From: an uncultured Verrucomicrobia subdivision 3 bacterium
Lineage (GTDB): Bacteria; Verrucomicrobiota; Verrucomicrobiia; Limisphaerales; UBA11358
Assembly: GCA_903895255.1 (NCBI GenBank)
Contig: CAITTG010000079.1
Coordinates: 46,570-110,569 of the forward strand
DNA: 64,000 nt
Reading direction: 5' to 3'
Positions 1 to 10,600 of this stretch are shown here, piece by piece; positions within the stretch are counted from its first letter, which is position 1; each line of letters begins with the position of its first letter. The notes under the pieces are model-generated. The model saw only the letters and a list, made by a program, of their open reading frames with translations, ran no database searches and was not told where the DNA came from. The position numbers and the translations under genes were made by a program.

Positions 1-428
1 CACCCCGCCTCGCCGATAAAGTGCAACGCTATGTGGCGCGCATGGGGCTGGGTGCGGTGTTCCCAGAGATAAATCCCCTGCCATGTGCCCAGCGTCATCC
101 GGCCTTCCCGCACGGGCAGGCTGAGGTTTACCGCTGTCAGCGCGGTTCGTACATGCGCCGGCATGTCGTCGTCGCCTTCCATTGTATGCACAAAGAGCCG
201 GTCGCCATCGGGCACCAGGCGTTTAAAAAAGGCCTCCAAATCCCGGCGCACATCGGGATCGGCATTTTCTTGGATCAATAGCGAGGCCGAGGTGTGCTGC
301 AAATGCAGGGTGATCAGGCCGTGCCGGCAGTGCTGGCGGTCCAGCCACTGGGCGACGGCGGTGGTAAATTCGTACAGTCCCCGCCCGCGCGTGGGAATGG
401 TCAGGTCCTGAAACGCCTGGGTGATCAT
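1..428 (-). CDS. YjbQ/UPF0047 family protein (3' end beyond window)
   Basis: The ATG at 428 opens a frame that runs off the window start after about 142 codons, close to the usual ~140-residue family length, so only the last few residues are missing. Visible family signatures are HTSASLLIQENADPDVRRD, EGDDDMPAH and LGTWQGIYLWEHR, with the conserved His, Asp and Glu residues of the presumed metal/active site. The family is annotated as secondary thiamine-phosphate synthase because some members complement thiamine-phosphate synthase mutants; the true physiological reaction is uncertain. The protein has no signal peptide and should be cytosolic. The start lies 7 bases after the stop of the TPR gene upstream, so the two are probably co-transcribed. 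Confidence 0.9.
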   Translation of the reverse strand, partial: MITQAFQDLTIPTRGRGLYEFTTAVAQWLDRQHCRHGLITLHLQHTSASLLIQENADPDVRRDLEAFFKRLVPDGDRLFVHTMEGDDDMPAHVRTALTAVNLSLPVREGRMTLGTWQGIYLWEHRTQPHARHIALHFIGEAG

Positions 429-435
429 GTTGCGT

Positions 436-2325
436 TCAGGGGTTGGGGATGGCCGCGCCGCTGGCGGCCAGCAATTTTTCCAGGCCGGGGTTGCGCGGCT
501 GGCCGGTGGCCAGCGCCTTCAAATAATGCCAGCGCGCCAGCTCCGCCCGGGGCGGTTGCTCACTAATGTAAATGACCGCCAGATTGTTATGGGCCTCGGT
601 ATTGTCCGGGGCCAGCACCAACGCCTGCCGCAGTGCCGTTTCCGCCGGCAGTCGCAGACCCAGATGCCCGAGTGTTATGCCCAGCCACACCTCGATGTCC
701 GCATTCTGCGGATCTAGTTTCGCCGCCCGGCCCAGGGTGTCCAGCGCGGCGTCATAATTCTCCTGTTGCAAGCGCAGGTGACCCAGCACCGACAGGTTGT
801 AGGCATCGTTGGGGCTGCGGGCCAATGCTGCCTGGATATGCTTTTCCGCCTCAGGCAAGTGGCCCTGGGACAATTCCACCGCCGCCAGATTCGCCAGGGC
901 CAGGCCGTTGTTTTCGTCATGTTGCAAAATACTTTGATACCCGCCCGCCGCCTGGGTGTATTCGTGCGCGGCGAAATAACCGTTGGCGGTGGCCATCAGT
1001 GCGGTGGGTTCGGCAGGGCCGGCGGCATTGGCGGGCGGCACTGGATTCGGCTCCGGGGCGGGCTGGCGGAAGAGGGCGAGTTCTTCGGTGGTGTAGGGCA
1101 CCCTTTGCGCCTCCACCACGGCGAGGCGGGTTTGCAGGGTATGCAACTGCTCGCTCAAGTGGGCCACCAGGGCGTTGGTCGCGGCGCGGCTCGCGCTGCC
1201 CCCCCACAACTGGCGCGCCGCCATCAATTGCACCTTTAACAAATCCCGTTCCTGCTCCAGATCGTGGATGCGCACGGCGTCCTCGGCCACGGTTGCCGCG
1301 AGCGGATTCACCGCGTCGGCGGGCGGCGGCGCGGTGGGCGGCGCTGGTTTGGCCACCGGCGGCCCCGGGGCAGGCAGCCGGGCCAGCAGTGCGGCGCGTT
1401 CGGCTTCGTTCTGGCGGGCGGCGGCTTTCAATGCGGCAATCTCCGCCCGGGCCTGGGCGAGCTCGGACTGCAATTCGTCGGCCGTCAACTCGGGTTTGGC
1501 GGTGGCCAGTTGCTTTTTTAACAGTTCATTTTCGTCACGCAAGGCCAGGACACCAGCCTGGCTGGCGAGCAGGGTTTTGGTTTGTGCCTGGAGGCCCTGG
1601 TTTTCCACTGCGAGCGCGCTGGCCTGCGCCATGGCCGTGGCCAGTTGTTTGCCCTCCTCCGCCAGCGACCGCTGGGCTTGGACCAGCGCGTTGGATTCAA
1701 CCAGCACACTGGCGGAGGGGGAGGTGCCACCCGGGGCGGCCAGACGCACCCGTAACAAGTCATTCTCCTTCATCAAGGACCGCACCTGTTCCTGCGCTGC
1801 CGCGAGAGCGCGCGGGTCAATCGCGGCGGGTTGGGCGGCCAGGGCTTCCCGGAGTTTGAGCTCCAAGCTGGCATTGCCCGCCTGTAAATTTTGCACTTGG
1901 GCCTGCAAGTCCGCAAGTTGCTGCGTCAGCCGGGCATCCGGGGCCGGGGTGGGGGCAGGGAGGGGCGCTGGGGGCGAGTTGGCCAGGGAGCCGGTCGCCA
2001 GCGTGGGGCGGTTCGTGACCGCTGCCAAGGGGGCAGGGGATATCAAGGTGGCCATGGCGGCGATTTTATCCGCCAGATATTGTTCGCGGAAGGTGACGAT
2101 GTTGGAGCTCCAGGCGGGGTAGATGCCCGCGAACTTTTGCAGATCCACCAAGGCGGATTGATACTCGGCCCGGGCTTGCAACGGCTGGCCGCCATCGGCC
2201 AGGGCATCGGCCTGCTCGATCTGGCTGAAGATGGCCACGTATTGCTCATCCGGACCGGACTGGGCGCGGGCAGCGGCCAGCCCGAGGGCCAGCACTGCCA
2301 GGGTGAGCAGGACGCATTGCTTCAT
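436..2325 (-). CDS. Secreted coiled-coil and TPR protein
   Basis: I chose the ATG at 2325 because it gives a clean signal peptide (MKQCVLLTLAVLALGLAAARA, cleavage near AQS), whereas the longer frame from 2430 puts 35 Arg/Pro-rich residues before it. The mature protein begins with a helical segment (about residues 25-90) that looks like a TPR-type repeat. A Pro-rich linker follows, then a long Ala/Gln/Leu/Glu-rich coiled-coil region with another Pro-rich break. The last ~150 residues hold about four TPR units (for example ALANLAAVELSQGHLPEAEK and YNLSVLGHLRLQQENYDAAL). It is predicted to be a periplasmic or cell-surface scaffold; the partner is unknown. It is followed 7 bases later by the YjbQ-type gene. 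Confidence 0.75.
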   Translation of the reverse strand: MKQCVLLTLAVLALGLAAARAQSGPDEQYVAIFSQIEQADALADGGQPLQARAEYQSALVDLQKFAGIYPAWSSNIVTFREQYLADKIAAMATLISPAPLAAVTNRPTLATGSLANSPPAPLPAPTPAPDARLTQQLADLQAQVQNLQAGNASLELKLREALAAQPAAIDPRALAAAQEQVRSLMKENDLLRVRLAAPGGTSPSASVLVESNALVQAQRSLAEEGKQLATAMAQASALAVENQGLQAQTKTLLASQAGVLALRDENELLKKQLATAKPELTADELQSELAQARAEIAALKAAARQNEAERAALLARLPAPGPPVAKPAPPTAPPPADAVNPLAATVAEDAVRIHDLEQERDLLKVQLMAARQLWGGSASRAATNALVAHLSEQLHTLQTRLAVVEAQRVPYTTEELALFRQPAPEPNPVPPANAAGPAEPTALMATANGYFAAHEYTQAAGGYQSILQHDENNGLALANLAAVELSQGHLPEAEKHIQAALARSPNDAYNLSVLGHLRLQQENYDAALDTLGRAAKLDPQNADIEVWLGITLGHLGLRLPAETALRQALVLAPDNTEAHNNLAVIYISEQPPRAELARWHYLKALATGQPRNPGLEKLLAASGAAIPNP

Positions 2326-2423
2326 GCGGGCACGATAGCGCAAGGGCCGGCTGCTTGGCAACCACCCCGGTGCGGGGACGGCTGTGCCACGCCGGTTGAC
2401 ACTCACATGTAACAAGAGCTTAT

Positions 2424-2452
2424 TTGACATGCACAGGGCAATTTGCTAACAG
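2424..2452 (+). promoter_or_regulatory. Candidate sigma70-type promoter for the HNH gene
   Basis: TTGACA (2424-2429) is followed after 17 bases by TAACAG (2447-2452), a weak -10 box. Initiation would fall close to the AGGAG at 2461-2465 in front of the ATG at 2468, giving a very short leader. The -35 box overlaps the long alternative start of the divergent TPR gene, which fits the shorter start chosen there. This is a sequence match only. Confidence 0.35.
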
Positions 2453-2467
2453 TTCAACTCAGGAGTC

Positions 2468-3085
2468 ATGAATAAAGTGCTTAATCAACACGTTCTGGTC
2501 CTGAATCGGTTGTGGCAGGCAGTCAATGTTTGCACCGCCCGGCGCGCCCTCACCCTCTTGTTTCAAGGCCAGGCGCAAGTCGTGCTGAATGACACGGACG
2601 GCTCGTTCCGGACCTTCAGCTTTGTCCAATGGCGCGACCTCTCGGAAACCGCCCCCCAAGAGGAGTCGGTCCACGCCATTTCCTTCCGCATCCGCGTGCC
2701 GCGCATCATCCTGCTGCTGGCCTACGACCGTCTGCCCAAGAAAGAGGTGAAATTCACCCGGCATAATATTTTCGAGCGCGACAAGAACAAGTGCCAGTAC
2801 TGCGGCGAAGTGTTCGAGCGCAAGGATTTAAACCTCGACCACGTCATCCCGCGCGACCGCGGCGGCCCGACCACCTGGGAAAACATCGTGTGCTCGTGCA
2901 TCGAATGCAACACCCACAAGGCCAACCGCACGCCCTCCGAGGCAGGCATGAATTTGATTCGCAAGCCCAAGCGGCCGAAATGGCGGCCGTTCGTGCAAAT
3001 CAGCTTCAGCCTCAACCAGCACGATAGCTGGCGGCACTTCATCGACCTGGCCTACTGGAACGTGGAATTGGGCGAGGAGTTGTAA
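2468..3085 (+). CDS. HNH endonuclease family protein
   Basis: A 205-residue protein with an AGGAG two bases before the ATG. The N-terminal half (about residues 1-90, beginning NKVLNQHVLVLNRLWQAV) matches the lead domain of a common stand-alone HNH family. The HNH core follows: CQYC at 109-112, the LDHVIPRDRGG segment with Asp124-His125, Asn139, and a second Cys pair at 144/147 (CIEC), then NTHK. The Cys pairs would bind a structural zinc and the His/Asn residues the catalytic metal. Such housekeeping-like HNH genes are widespread in bacteria but their cellular role is not established. There is no neighbouring restriction or phage gene to suggest a defence or mobile-element job. Confidence 0.85.
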   Translation: MNKVLNQHVLVLNRLWQAVNVCTARRALTLLFQGQAQVVLNDTDGSFRTFSFVQWRDLSETAPQEESVHAISFRIRVPRIILLLAYDRLPKKEVKFTRHNIFERDKNKCQYCGEVFERKDLNLDHVIPRDRGGPTTWENIVCSCIECNTHKANRTPSEAGMNLIRKPKRPKWRPFVQISFSLNQHDSWRHFIDLAYWNVELGEEL

Positions 3086-3283
3086 AACTTCCTGCCGCCC
3101 CGTCCCGGGCATCTAATTTCCCGTGGCGACGTCTCGGCCGAACGCCGCATTTCTCGCCCCGCTCTTGATTCGCGCGCTGACCTAATCGTCATTTAGCCTT
3201 TAGCTTCAGCCTTCATCCCTCGCAACCCTCCGCCAACTTTTGTTCGACTTGGCATGCCCACTGTATAGTTTATCCGCCATCCC

Positions 3284-4450
3284 ATGGCGCGAACGCCCAA
3301 AGTTGTGTTGCTGATTGAATCCTCGCGCGGCGCGGGGCGGGCGCTCCTCTGCGGCATCGCCCAATACGCGCATGACCACGGGCCTTGGTCCTTTTACTGG
3401 GAGCCGCGCGGGCTGGACACCGCCTGGCCGGTTGTGGAATCGCTCGAGGCGGATGGCATCATCCTGCGCGGCGTGGCCAACCTCGAAAAGTTACTGGCCC
3501 TGGGGGTGCCCACCGTGGTGGCGGGGCACCGCAGCGATGTGGCGAGCGGCTTTGTCAACCTTGTCACGGATTCCGCCACTATCGCCCGGCTGGCGGCCGA
3601 ACACCTCCTGGAATGCGGCTTCAAGCACTTTGCCTATTGCGGTTTTCAGGACACCCGCTTGGAGCATACCAACTGGTCACGGCAACGGCAGGCGTCCTTT
3701 GCGGAGCGCATCCTGGCCGCCGGCCTGGACTCCCCCCCCAGTTACACGCTGGCCCCGCTGAATCAAAACTGGAGCCGGGAGCGCTCCGAGCTCGCCCGCT
3801 GGCTGTCCCGGCTCCCCAAACCCGTTGGTATTATGGCCTGCAACGACGACTGCGGCGTGCAGGTGATGGAAGCCTGCAAACTGGCCGGTTTGAAAGTGCC
3901 GGAGGTCGTGGGCGTGGTGGGGGTGGACAATGACGAGGTTGTCTGCGGGCTGGCCGATCCCCCCATGTCCAGCGTGGTGGTGCAGTTTGAAAACGCCGGC
4001 TACCTGGCTGCCCAGGCACTGGACCGTTTGATGAAACGGCGTAAAGCCATCCCCGGCCAGATTTTGGTGTCCGCCTCCCATGTGTGCACGCGCCGGTCCA
4101 CGGACACCCTGGCCATCGAGGATCCGCATCTCGCCCGGGCCTTGCGCCACATTCGCAGCCAGGTGGCCACCAATCTGGGCGTGGACGACGTCGCGCAGGT
4201 CACCGGCATTTCCCGGCGGGGGTTGGAGCGGCTGTTCCGTCGGCACACGGGCGGCTCCATCCTGGACGCCATTCGGCGGGAGCGCACCGGTCAGATCGCC
4301 CGGATGCTGGTGGAGACGGAATTATCCATCCGCCAGATTGCCGATGCCATGGGCTTTCCGGACACCCAGCATTTTGCGCGCTATTTTCGGACCGTCAAAA
4401 AAATCAGTCCGCTGCTCTGGCGCCGCAAGTTTGCCCGGCCACAGTCGTAA
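3284..4450 (+). CDS. XylR-like transcriptional regulator (LacI-type sensor + AraC HTH)
   Basis: A 388-residue regulator in two parts. Residues ~5-270 form a periplasmic-binding-protein-like sugar sensor of the LacI type (KVVLLIESSRGAGRALLCGI, ADGIILRG, GIMACNDDCGVQVMEACK, VVGVVGVDNDEVVCGLADPP). Residues ~285-385 are an AraC-type double helix-turn-helix (VDDVAQVTGISRRGLERLF and IRQIADAMGFPDTQHFARYF). This architecture is that of E. coli XylR and is expanded in Verrucomicrobia. The actual sugar cannot be read from the sequence. It lies 192 bases upstream of, and on the same strand as, the large beta-strand repeat gene; two palindromes in that gap (4461-4474, 4585-4594) are candidate operators. 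Confidence 0.9.
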   Translation: MARTPKVVLLIESSRGAGRALLCGIAQYAHDHGPWSFYWEPRGLDTAWPVVESLEADGIILRGVANLEKLLALGVPTVVAGHRSDVASGFVNLVTDSATIARLAAEHLLECGFKHFAYCGFQDTRLEHTNWSRQRQASFAERILAAGLDSPPSYTLAPLNQNWSRERSELARWLSRLPKPVGIMACNDDCGVQVMEACKLAGLKVPEVVGVVGVDNDEVVCGLADPPMSSVVVQFENAGYLAAQALDRLMKRRKAIPGQILVSASHVCTRRSTDTLAIEDPHLARALRHIRSQVATNLGVDDVAQVTGISRRGLERLFRRHTGGSILDAIRRERTGQIARMLVETELSIRQIADAMGFPDTQHFARYFRTVKKISPLLWRRKFARPQS

Positions 4451-4642
4451 AATGGTGGTTAATTTGCGCAAATTGGTGTTGTTTGGCGCCCGCATCCGCC
4501 GTAAGTTTAGCTCACAAACCCAATTAGTCTGAAGCGGAAGAGCCGTCAACTGGCCCTTGACCTCATCCCTTTTATTATAACCAGTGATATATCAGTAGTT
4601 TGACCGTCCTAAACAAACCTTGGTTGCATCAACCCCATCCCT
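4451..4642 (+). promoter_or_regulatory. Promoter region of repeat protein gene with two palindromes
   Basis: This gap holds a perfect 14-base palindrome, AATTTGCGCAAATT, at 4461-4474, ten bases after the regulator stop, and a perfect 10-base palindrome, TGATATATCA, at 4585-4594, about 50 bases before the next ATG. Palindromes of this size are usual binding sites for dimeric regulators, and the neighbour gene encodes a XylR-like one. Assigning either site to that regulator is inference. Confidence 0.35.
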
Positions 4643-7600
4643 ATGAACACCCTTATGACACCCAAATCATCCTTCTTAACCGCCCCGCCCTGGCGGACTT
4701 TGGCGGCTTTGCTCGCCGCGCTGGCCCTGGCCGACACCACCCAGGCTTCCCAGAAATCCTGGCTCGGTGGCGCCACCGACAACAATTGGGCCTCCGGTGG
4801 CAACTGGGTCGGTGCCGTGGCCCCGGTGAACAATGACAGCGTTTTGTTCAGTGGCACCCAGCGCACCCTCAATACCAACAACATTACCGGGCTGACCCTG
4901 GGGGGCTTTGCGTTCAACAATTCGCTCTTTACCATTGCGGGCAATCTGGTCACCAACACCGGGGGGATTTACGACAATGCCGGCAATAACACGAACAACC
5001 TGCCGATTTACTGGCAAGGCAGTCAGGGCATCACCAATGCCGTGTCTGGCACCGTCCTGCAACTGGGCGGCACCCAGGTAAGCCTGGGCACCGCGAATGT
5101 GCTCACCTTTGGCGGTCCGGGTAACATTTATATGACGGGCCTCCTGAGCAGCAATGCCGCCGTGAATATTAATGGCGACGGCGCGGGCAACGGGTTCGTC
5201 CGCTGGTCGGCGGCCAACACCTTTGTGGGGTCCCTGACCATCAATTCCGGCACCCTGCAACTGGCCAATGCGGCGGCCATTCCCAGCGGCAACGGTTTTG
5301 GTGACGTGACCAACAACGCCATCCTGGATTTGAACGGCAACAGTGAGACTATCAATGGTTTGTTCGGCAGCGGTACGGTGGACAACGTCACCAGCGCCGC
5401 CTCCATCATCCTTACCGTGGGCAACAATCCCACCAACACCGGCGGCAATTTCTTCTTTAACGGGAACCTGCAAAATACCAGCGGCAAAATTGGTCTCACC
5501 AAGGTGAACACCAACATCTTTTTCCTGGGCGGCTCGCCGACTTACGCCGGCGTGACCACGGTCAGCGCGGGGACGCTGGCGCTGACCAATGGAGCGGGAC
5601 TCCCCAACTCCTCCGCCATCACGGTGGCACCCGGGGCTGTGCTGGACCTGACGGCCGGTGGCTTCTCCCTGGCCTCGGGCCAGACGCTGACGGCGGGGCG
5701 CGCCACCAATAATGGTCCGGTGGACATTTTTGGCGATCCGCAAAGCAGCGGGGCCATCAACATTTACAAGGCGGGGGCGGCGGGCACCCTTACCTTGAGC
5801 AGTGGCCTGACCCTCAACGGTGGCATCATTAATTATGATCTGGCGAACAGCACGGCCATCGGCGGCGGCACCAACGACTTGATCATGCTCAACGGCTCCT
5901 TGAATTTGAATAGTGCGACCACCATCCGCCTCAACCCGGTTTCCGGGTCGTTCGCCGTGGGCAGCTATACCTTGATCTCCAACCGCACGGCCACGGTTTC
6001 CGGTTCGGTGGCCAACTTGACCGTGGAGACCCCCCGGGGTATTACCGCCACCTTGGACGGCACAACGCATCCAGGCAGCCTGCTGGTGGGCATCACCGGT
6101 TCCTCCAGCCCGGTGGCCCTCCTGTGGTCCGGCTCCATCAGTGGTGACTGGGATGTCAATCTGACGAAAAACTGGACCAGTAACAACGTGCCCGATTATT
6201 TCTACAACCTCGACAACGTGGTGTTCGACGATTCCTCGAGCAACGCCACCATCAACCTGCCTTCCGGCGTTTCCCCCTTCAACACGCTGATCAGCAATTC
6301 CTCGAGCAACTATATCTTTGCCGGGGTGGGCTCCATCACCGGTTCGGGCGGTTTGACCAAGACTGGCACCGCGCAAGCGACCTTCCGCAATGCCAACAGC
6401 TACCTGGGCAACACCACCGTGAATGGCGGCTTGCTCTTCCTGGATATCCTCAACTCCGGCAGCGTGGTTAATCAGATCCTTTACAGCGGGGTCACGCCCG
6501 GCACGCTCGTGATGGGCGGCGGCACTTTCCAAACCGGTAACCGGGGTAACACTACCTCCTATCAGCAGTTTGGGTCGACCACGTTGAATCCGGGGGCTTC
6601 CATCATTAACCAGAACACCCGTATTTCGGGCGGTGCCCCAGCCATCTATCTGGGGGCCATCACCCGTAATCCCGGGGCCACGACCGACTTTGGTCCCAAC
6701 GTGGGCAGCGGCGGCTCGCAGACCGTCAATACCGTCGGTATCTTTACCACGACGGCTAATAATAACACCACCGCCTCTGGTATTCTGGGCGGCTATGCCA
6801 CCTACAACGCCGGTGAGTTTGCCCGCGTGAATACCTCCGCCGGCGCGCAGGGCGGCTTCCACATTTATGGGGGTGCAACGTATGTAAATCTGTTTGGGGC
6901 CAATACCAACACCGATATGACGGCCGATCTCACGGCCGCCATCAACACCAACACGATGTCGGTGCGTTTCGCCGCGGCTTCCGCCCGCACGCTGACCCTG
7001 GCCGGTACCAACACCATCACTTCCGGTGCCGTGCTGGTGACCAGCGCGGTGGGGGCGAACCAGTCCACCATCACCGGGGGCGTGGCGTTGACCTCCGGGA
7101 ATGGCCAGGATTTGATCGTGCATCAGTACGACGTGACCGGCAACCTGCTGATTAATTCCACCATCACCGACAACGGCAGCACCAGCCTGGGCTTCACCAA
7201 AGCCGGCAACGGCACGGCCATTCTGGCGGGCAACAACACCTACTCCGGCGTGACTTACATCAACGCCGGCACGCTGCAGGTGGGCAACGGGGGCACGGTC
7301 GGCAGCATTTCCACCTCCACCGGCGTGACCAATCGCGGCACCCTGGTGTTCAAGCACTCGGACAACATCAGCTTCGGCCTTCCCATCGCCGGTTCCGGCG
7401 GCTTGAGCCAGCTGGGCACGGGCAGCCTCACCCTCACAGCGAACAATGGTTTCTCCGGTGCCACCTACATCAATGCCGGCAGCACCCTGCAACTGGGCAC
7501 GGGCGGCACGGCCGGCACCCTGGGCACCACCGCGAGCATCGCGGACAATGGCAGCCTGATTTATAATCACTCGGACAACCTCAGCTATCCGGGCGCGATC

Positions 7601-10600
7601 AGCGGGGCGGGTTCGCTCACCTTGCAGGGCACCGGCAAAGTCACCCTGGGTGGCACAAATCTATACTCCGGTGGCACCTTTATTAACTCCGGCACCCTGG
7701 CCTTGGGGGCTAATGCCTCCATCTCCAACACCATCGCCATTGTGGTGGCGGGCGGCAGTTCGTTGGATGTCTCCGCTCCGGGCTCCCTGACCCTCTCCGG
7801 CGGCACGGTCAACCAGGTGCTGGCGGGCTCGGGCACCGTCATTGGCAGTCTCGTCACCTCCGCCGGCACCGGCGCGGGCACCCGTATCACTCCCGGCACC
7901 AATGGGGTTTACGGCACCCTGACCATCAACAACGCCCTGACCTTGAACGGCGGCACTCTCAACTTGGACGTCTCCACCGGTTCCAAGGACTTGATAGTGG
8001 TGGGCGGCAACCTGGCCATTAACGCGGGCACCGTCGCTTTAAACGTCAGCGGCACGCTCCCCGTCGGCAGCTACAAGCTCATTCAATATGCCGGTGCCCT
8101 GAGCGGTTCCGCGGGCAACCTGGTGGTGAGTGGCTTTGCGCAGAGTGGTTCCGTGGCCTCCCTGAGCAGCGCGACTCCGGGTGAAATTGACCTCGTCATC
8201 AGCAGCTATGTCCCGGTGAATCTCACCTGGCAGGGCGATGGCGGCAACAATTACTGGGATGTGCTGACCAGTGCGGACTGGCTGAGCGGCAGCACCCCCG
8301 CCACGTACCATCAGTATGACAACACCACCTTTAACGATTCCTCGGCGAATACGACCGTGAACCTGCAGACGGTCGTGACGCCGAGCCAGATCACGATCAA
8401 TGGCACGGCCAACAGCTACACTTTTCAGGGCTCCGGCTCGATTGGCGCGGGCAACCTCACGGTGAACAATCCCAATACCACGACCATCCTCACGGCGAAC
8501 AGTTCCAGCGGCCTGACCACGATCAACGCCGGCACGTTGCAACTTGGCAACGGCACCACTGCGGGTTTGCTGGGCGCCGGGGTGGTGAGCAACAATGCTG
8601 CGCTGGTCTTCAATGAACCGGCCAACGAAGTGGTGGGCAATGTGCTCAGCGGCGCTGGCTCGGTGACCCACTCGGATGCCAACACCTTGAGCCTCGTCGG
8701 TAACAATCCCATGACGGGACCGGTCACCATCAGCGCCGGCATTCTGCAGGTGGGGGTGGGTGGCGGCTCGGGCACCCTGGGCAGCGGGCCGGTCAGCGAC
8801 AACAGCACCCTGGAAATTTCCCGCGCCGGCACGGTGACGGTGGCCAATGCCATCAGCGGCTCGGGCGATGTTATTGTGGATGGTCCCGGCACCGTCACGC
8901 TCAGTGGCGCCAACTCCTACGTTAACAATACCTACATCAGCAACGGCGTGGTAAAACTCGGCAGCTCCTCGGCCATTCCCTTCGGCGGGGCGACCACCGG
9001 CTGGCTGGTTCTGGATGGCGGGGCCACCGCGGCGGGCACCCTGGACTTGAATGGCTTTAACGCCGAAGTCAACGCTCTCTCTGGTTTGACGGCCACGACG
9101 GTCGGGCAGATCCTCAACAATGGCGGCACCGGCACCAACACCCTGACGGTGGATGAAATCGCCGCGACCACCTTCGCCGGTGACATTCTGGACAATAACG
9201 GTTCCGGCGGCAAAGTGGCCTTGGTCATGAATGGCGCGAATGTCCTGACCCTCACTCCCGGCGGCAACGGCAGCAGCTACAGCGGCGGCACCTGGCTCAA
9301 CAACGGCACCATCAGTGGTGGCTCGAGCACCACGGCCAACAATAACATGCTCGGCACCGGGCCGCTCACGTTCGGGACCAACGGCACCCTGCAAATGGCG
9401 GGTTGGACCGGCAGCACCTCGCCGGACTATGGCACGCTGGCCAATCCCATCATCGTCCCAAGCAACGTGGTCGCCACGGTTCTCGGTTCCTGCCGCGCCG
9501 GCGGCGGGTTAAGCCCGGCGTATGCGACGGGTGCCACCAACAGTGTTCTGGTTTACATCACCCGCTATGTGCGCGGGAATGTTGGCGGTAACTGGAACGG
9601 TTTCTTTGGCACGTTCATGGCCAGCAACAACGCGAGTTCCGCAGGCAATGACTTCCGGTTGAACACCGGCACGGGCTTCCCGAATGCCCGCCTCTTGCTC
9701 GCTCCGAACGCCTACATGTACAACATCTTTGGTGGCACGCCCAATATCCCCATCGGCGAGCTCGATGGCGACTCCACGACGACCATCGCGCTGAATTCCG
9801 GCGGTGGCGGTTTGGTGGCCCGGTTTGTCGTGGGCGGCTTGAACACCAGTTCGGAGTTTGATGGCAATATCACGGATACCCACGGGATCATCAAGGTTGG
9901 CACCGGCACCCTGACCCTCGGCGGCGCCACCCTGAGTTACACCGGTCCCACCACCGTGAGCAATGGTGTGATCGCCCTCACGGCCTCGGCCACACTTTCC
10001 GCCAGCACGCCGATTACCGTGGCCGCTCCCGGCGTTCTGGATGTCTCCGCTGGCGGTACCCTGACATTGGGCGCGCAAACCTTCCAGGGCGACAGCATTC
10101 TCCGCGGCAGTCTCGCCACCGCAGCCGGCAGCACGGTCTCGCCGGGCGGGGCCAATGCCCTGGCCACCCTTACCGTCACCAACGACCTGAACCTCGCGGG
10201 TACGGCAGTGATGGAACTCAACCGGACCAATACTCCGGGTAATTGCGACAAGCTGGTGGCCCACACGATTGAGGCGGGCGGCACCCTTCAGGTCAACAAC
10301 CTGGGACCGGACCTGCACACCGGCGACCGTTTCCAATTGTTTAGTACCAACATCACCGGCGCCTTTGCGGTCACCAACCTGCCCATCACCACCAGCAGCG
10401 GCAGCATCACTTATGTTTGGCAAAACCACCTCGCCGTGGACGGCTCCATCTCCGTCCTGGTCGGGGTGCCGAATGTGAACACCACGCCCACCAACATTAC
10501 CTCCAGCGTCTCGGGCAACGTCCTGACCCTCTCCTGGCCCGCCGACCATACCGGATGGCGCTTGCAAGAGCAGACCAACAGTCTGGCCGTCGGTTTGAGC

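Noticed and set aside
633..1859. Long plus-strand frames opposite the TPR gene
   Set aside because: Arg/Pro/Ala-rich antisense shadow; the minus strand shows clear TPR and coiled-coil pattern.
2468..3085. Homing or phage-borne HNH endonuclease
   Set aside because: No intron, intein, phage or insertion-sequence context, and the N-terminal domain belongs to a chromosomal stand-alone family.
4676..7570. A 964-codon open frame antisense to the giant repeat gene (similar ones at 8039-9394 and 9509-10567)
   Set aside because: It mirrors the repetitive GC-rich codons of the sense gene, has no domain, start signal or sensible composition, and the sense frame has a signal peptide and known repeats.
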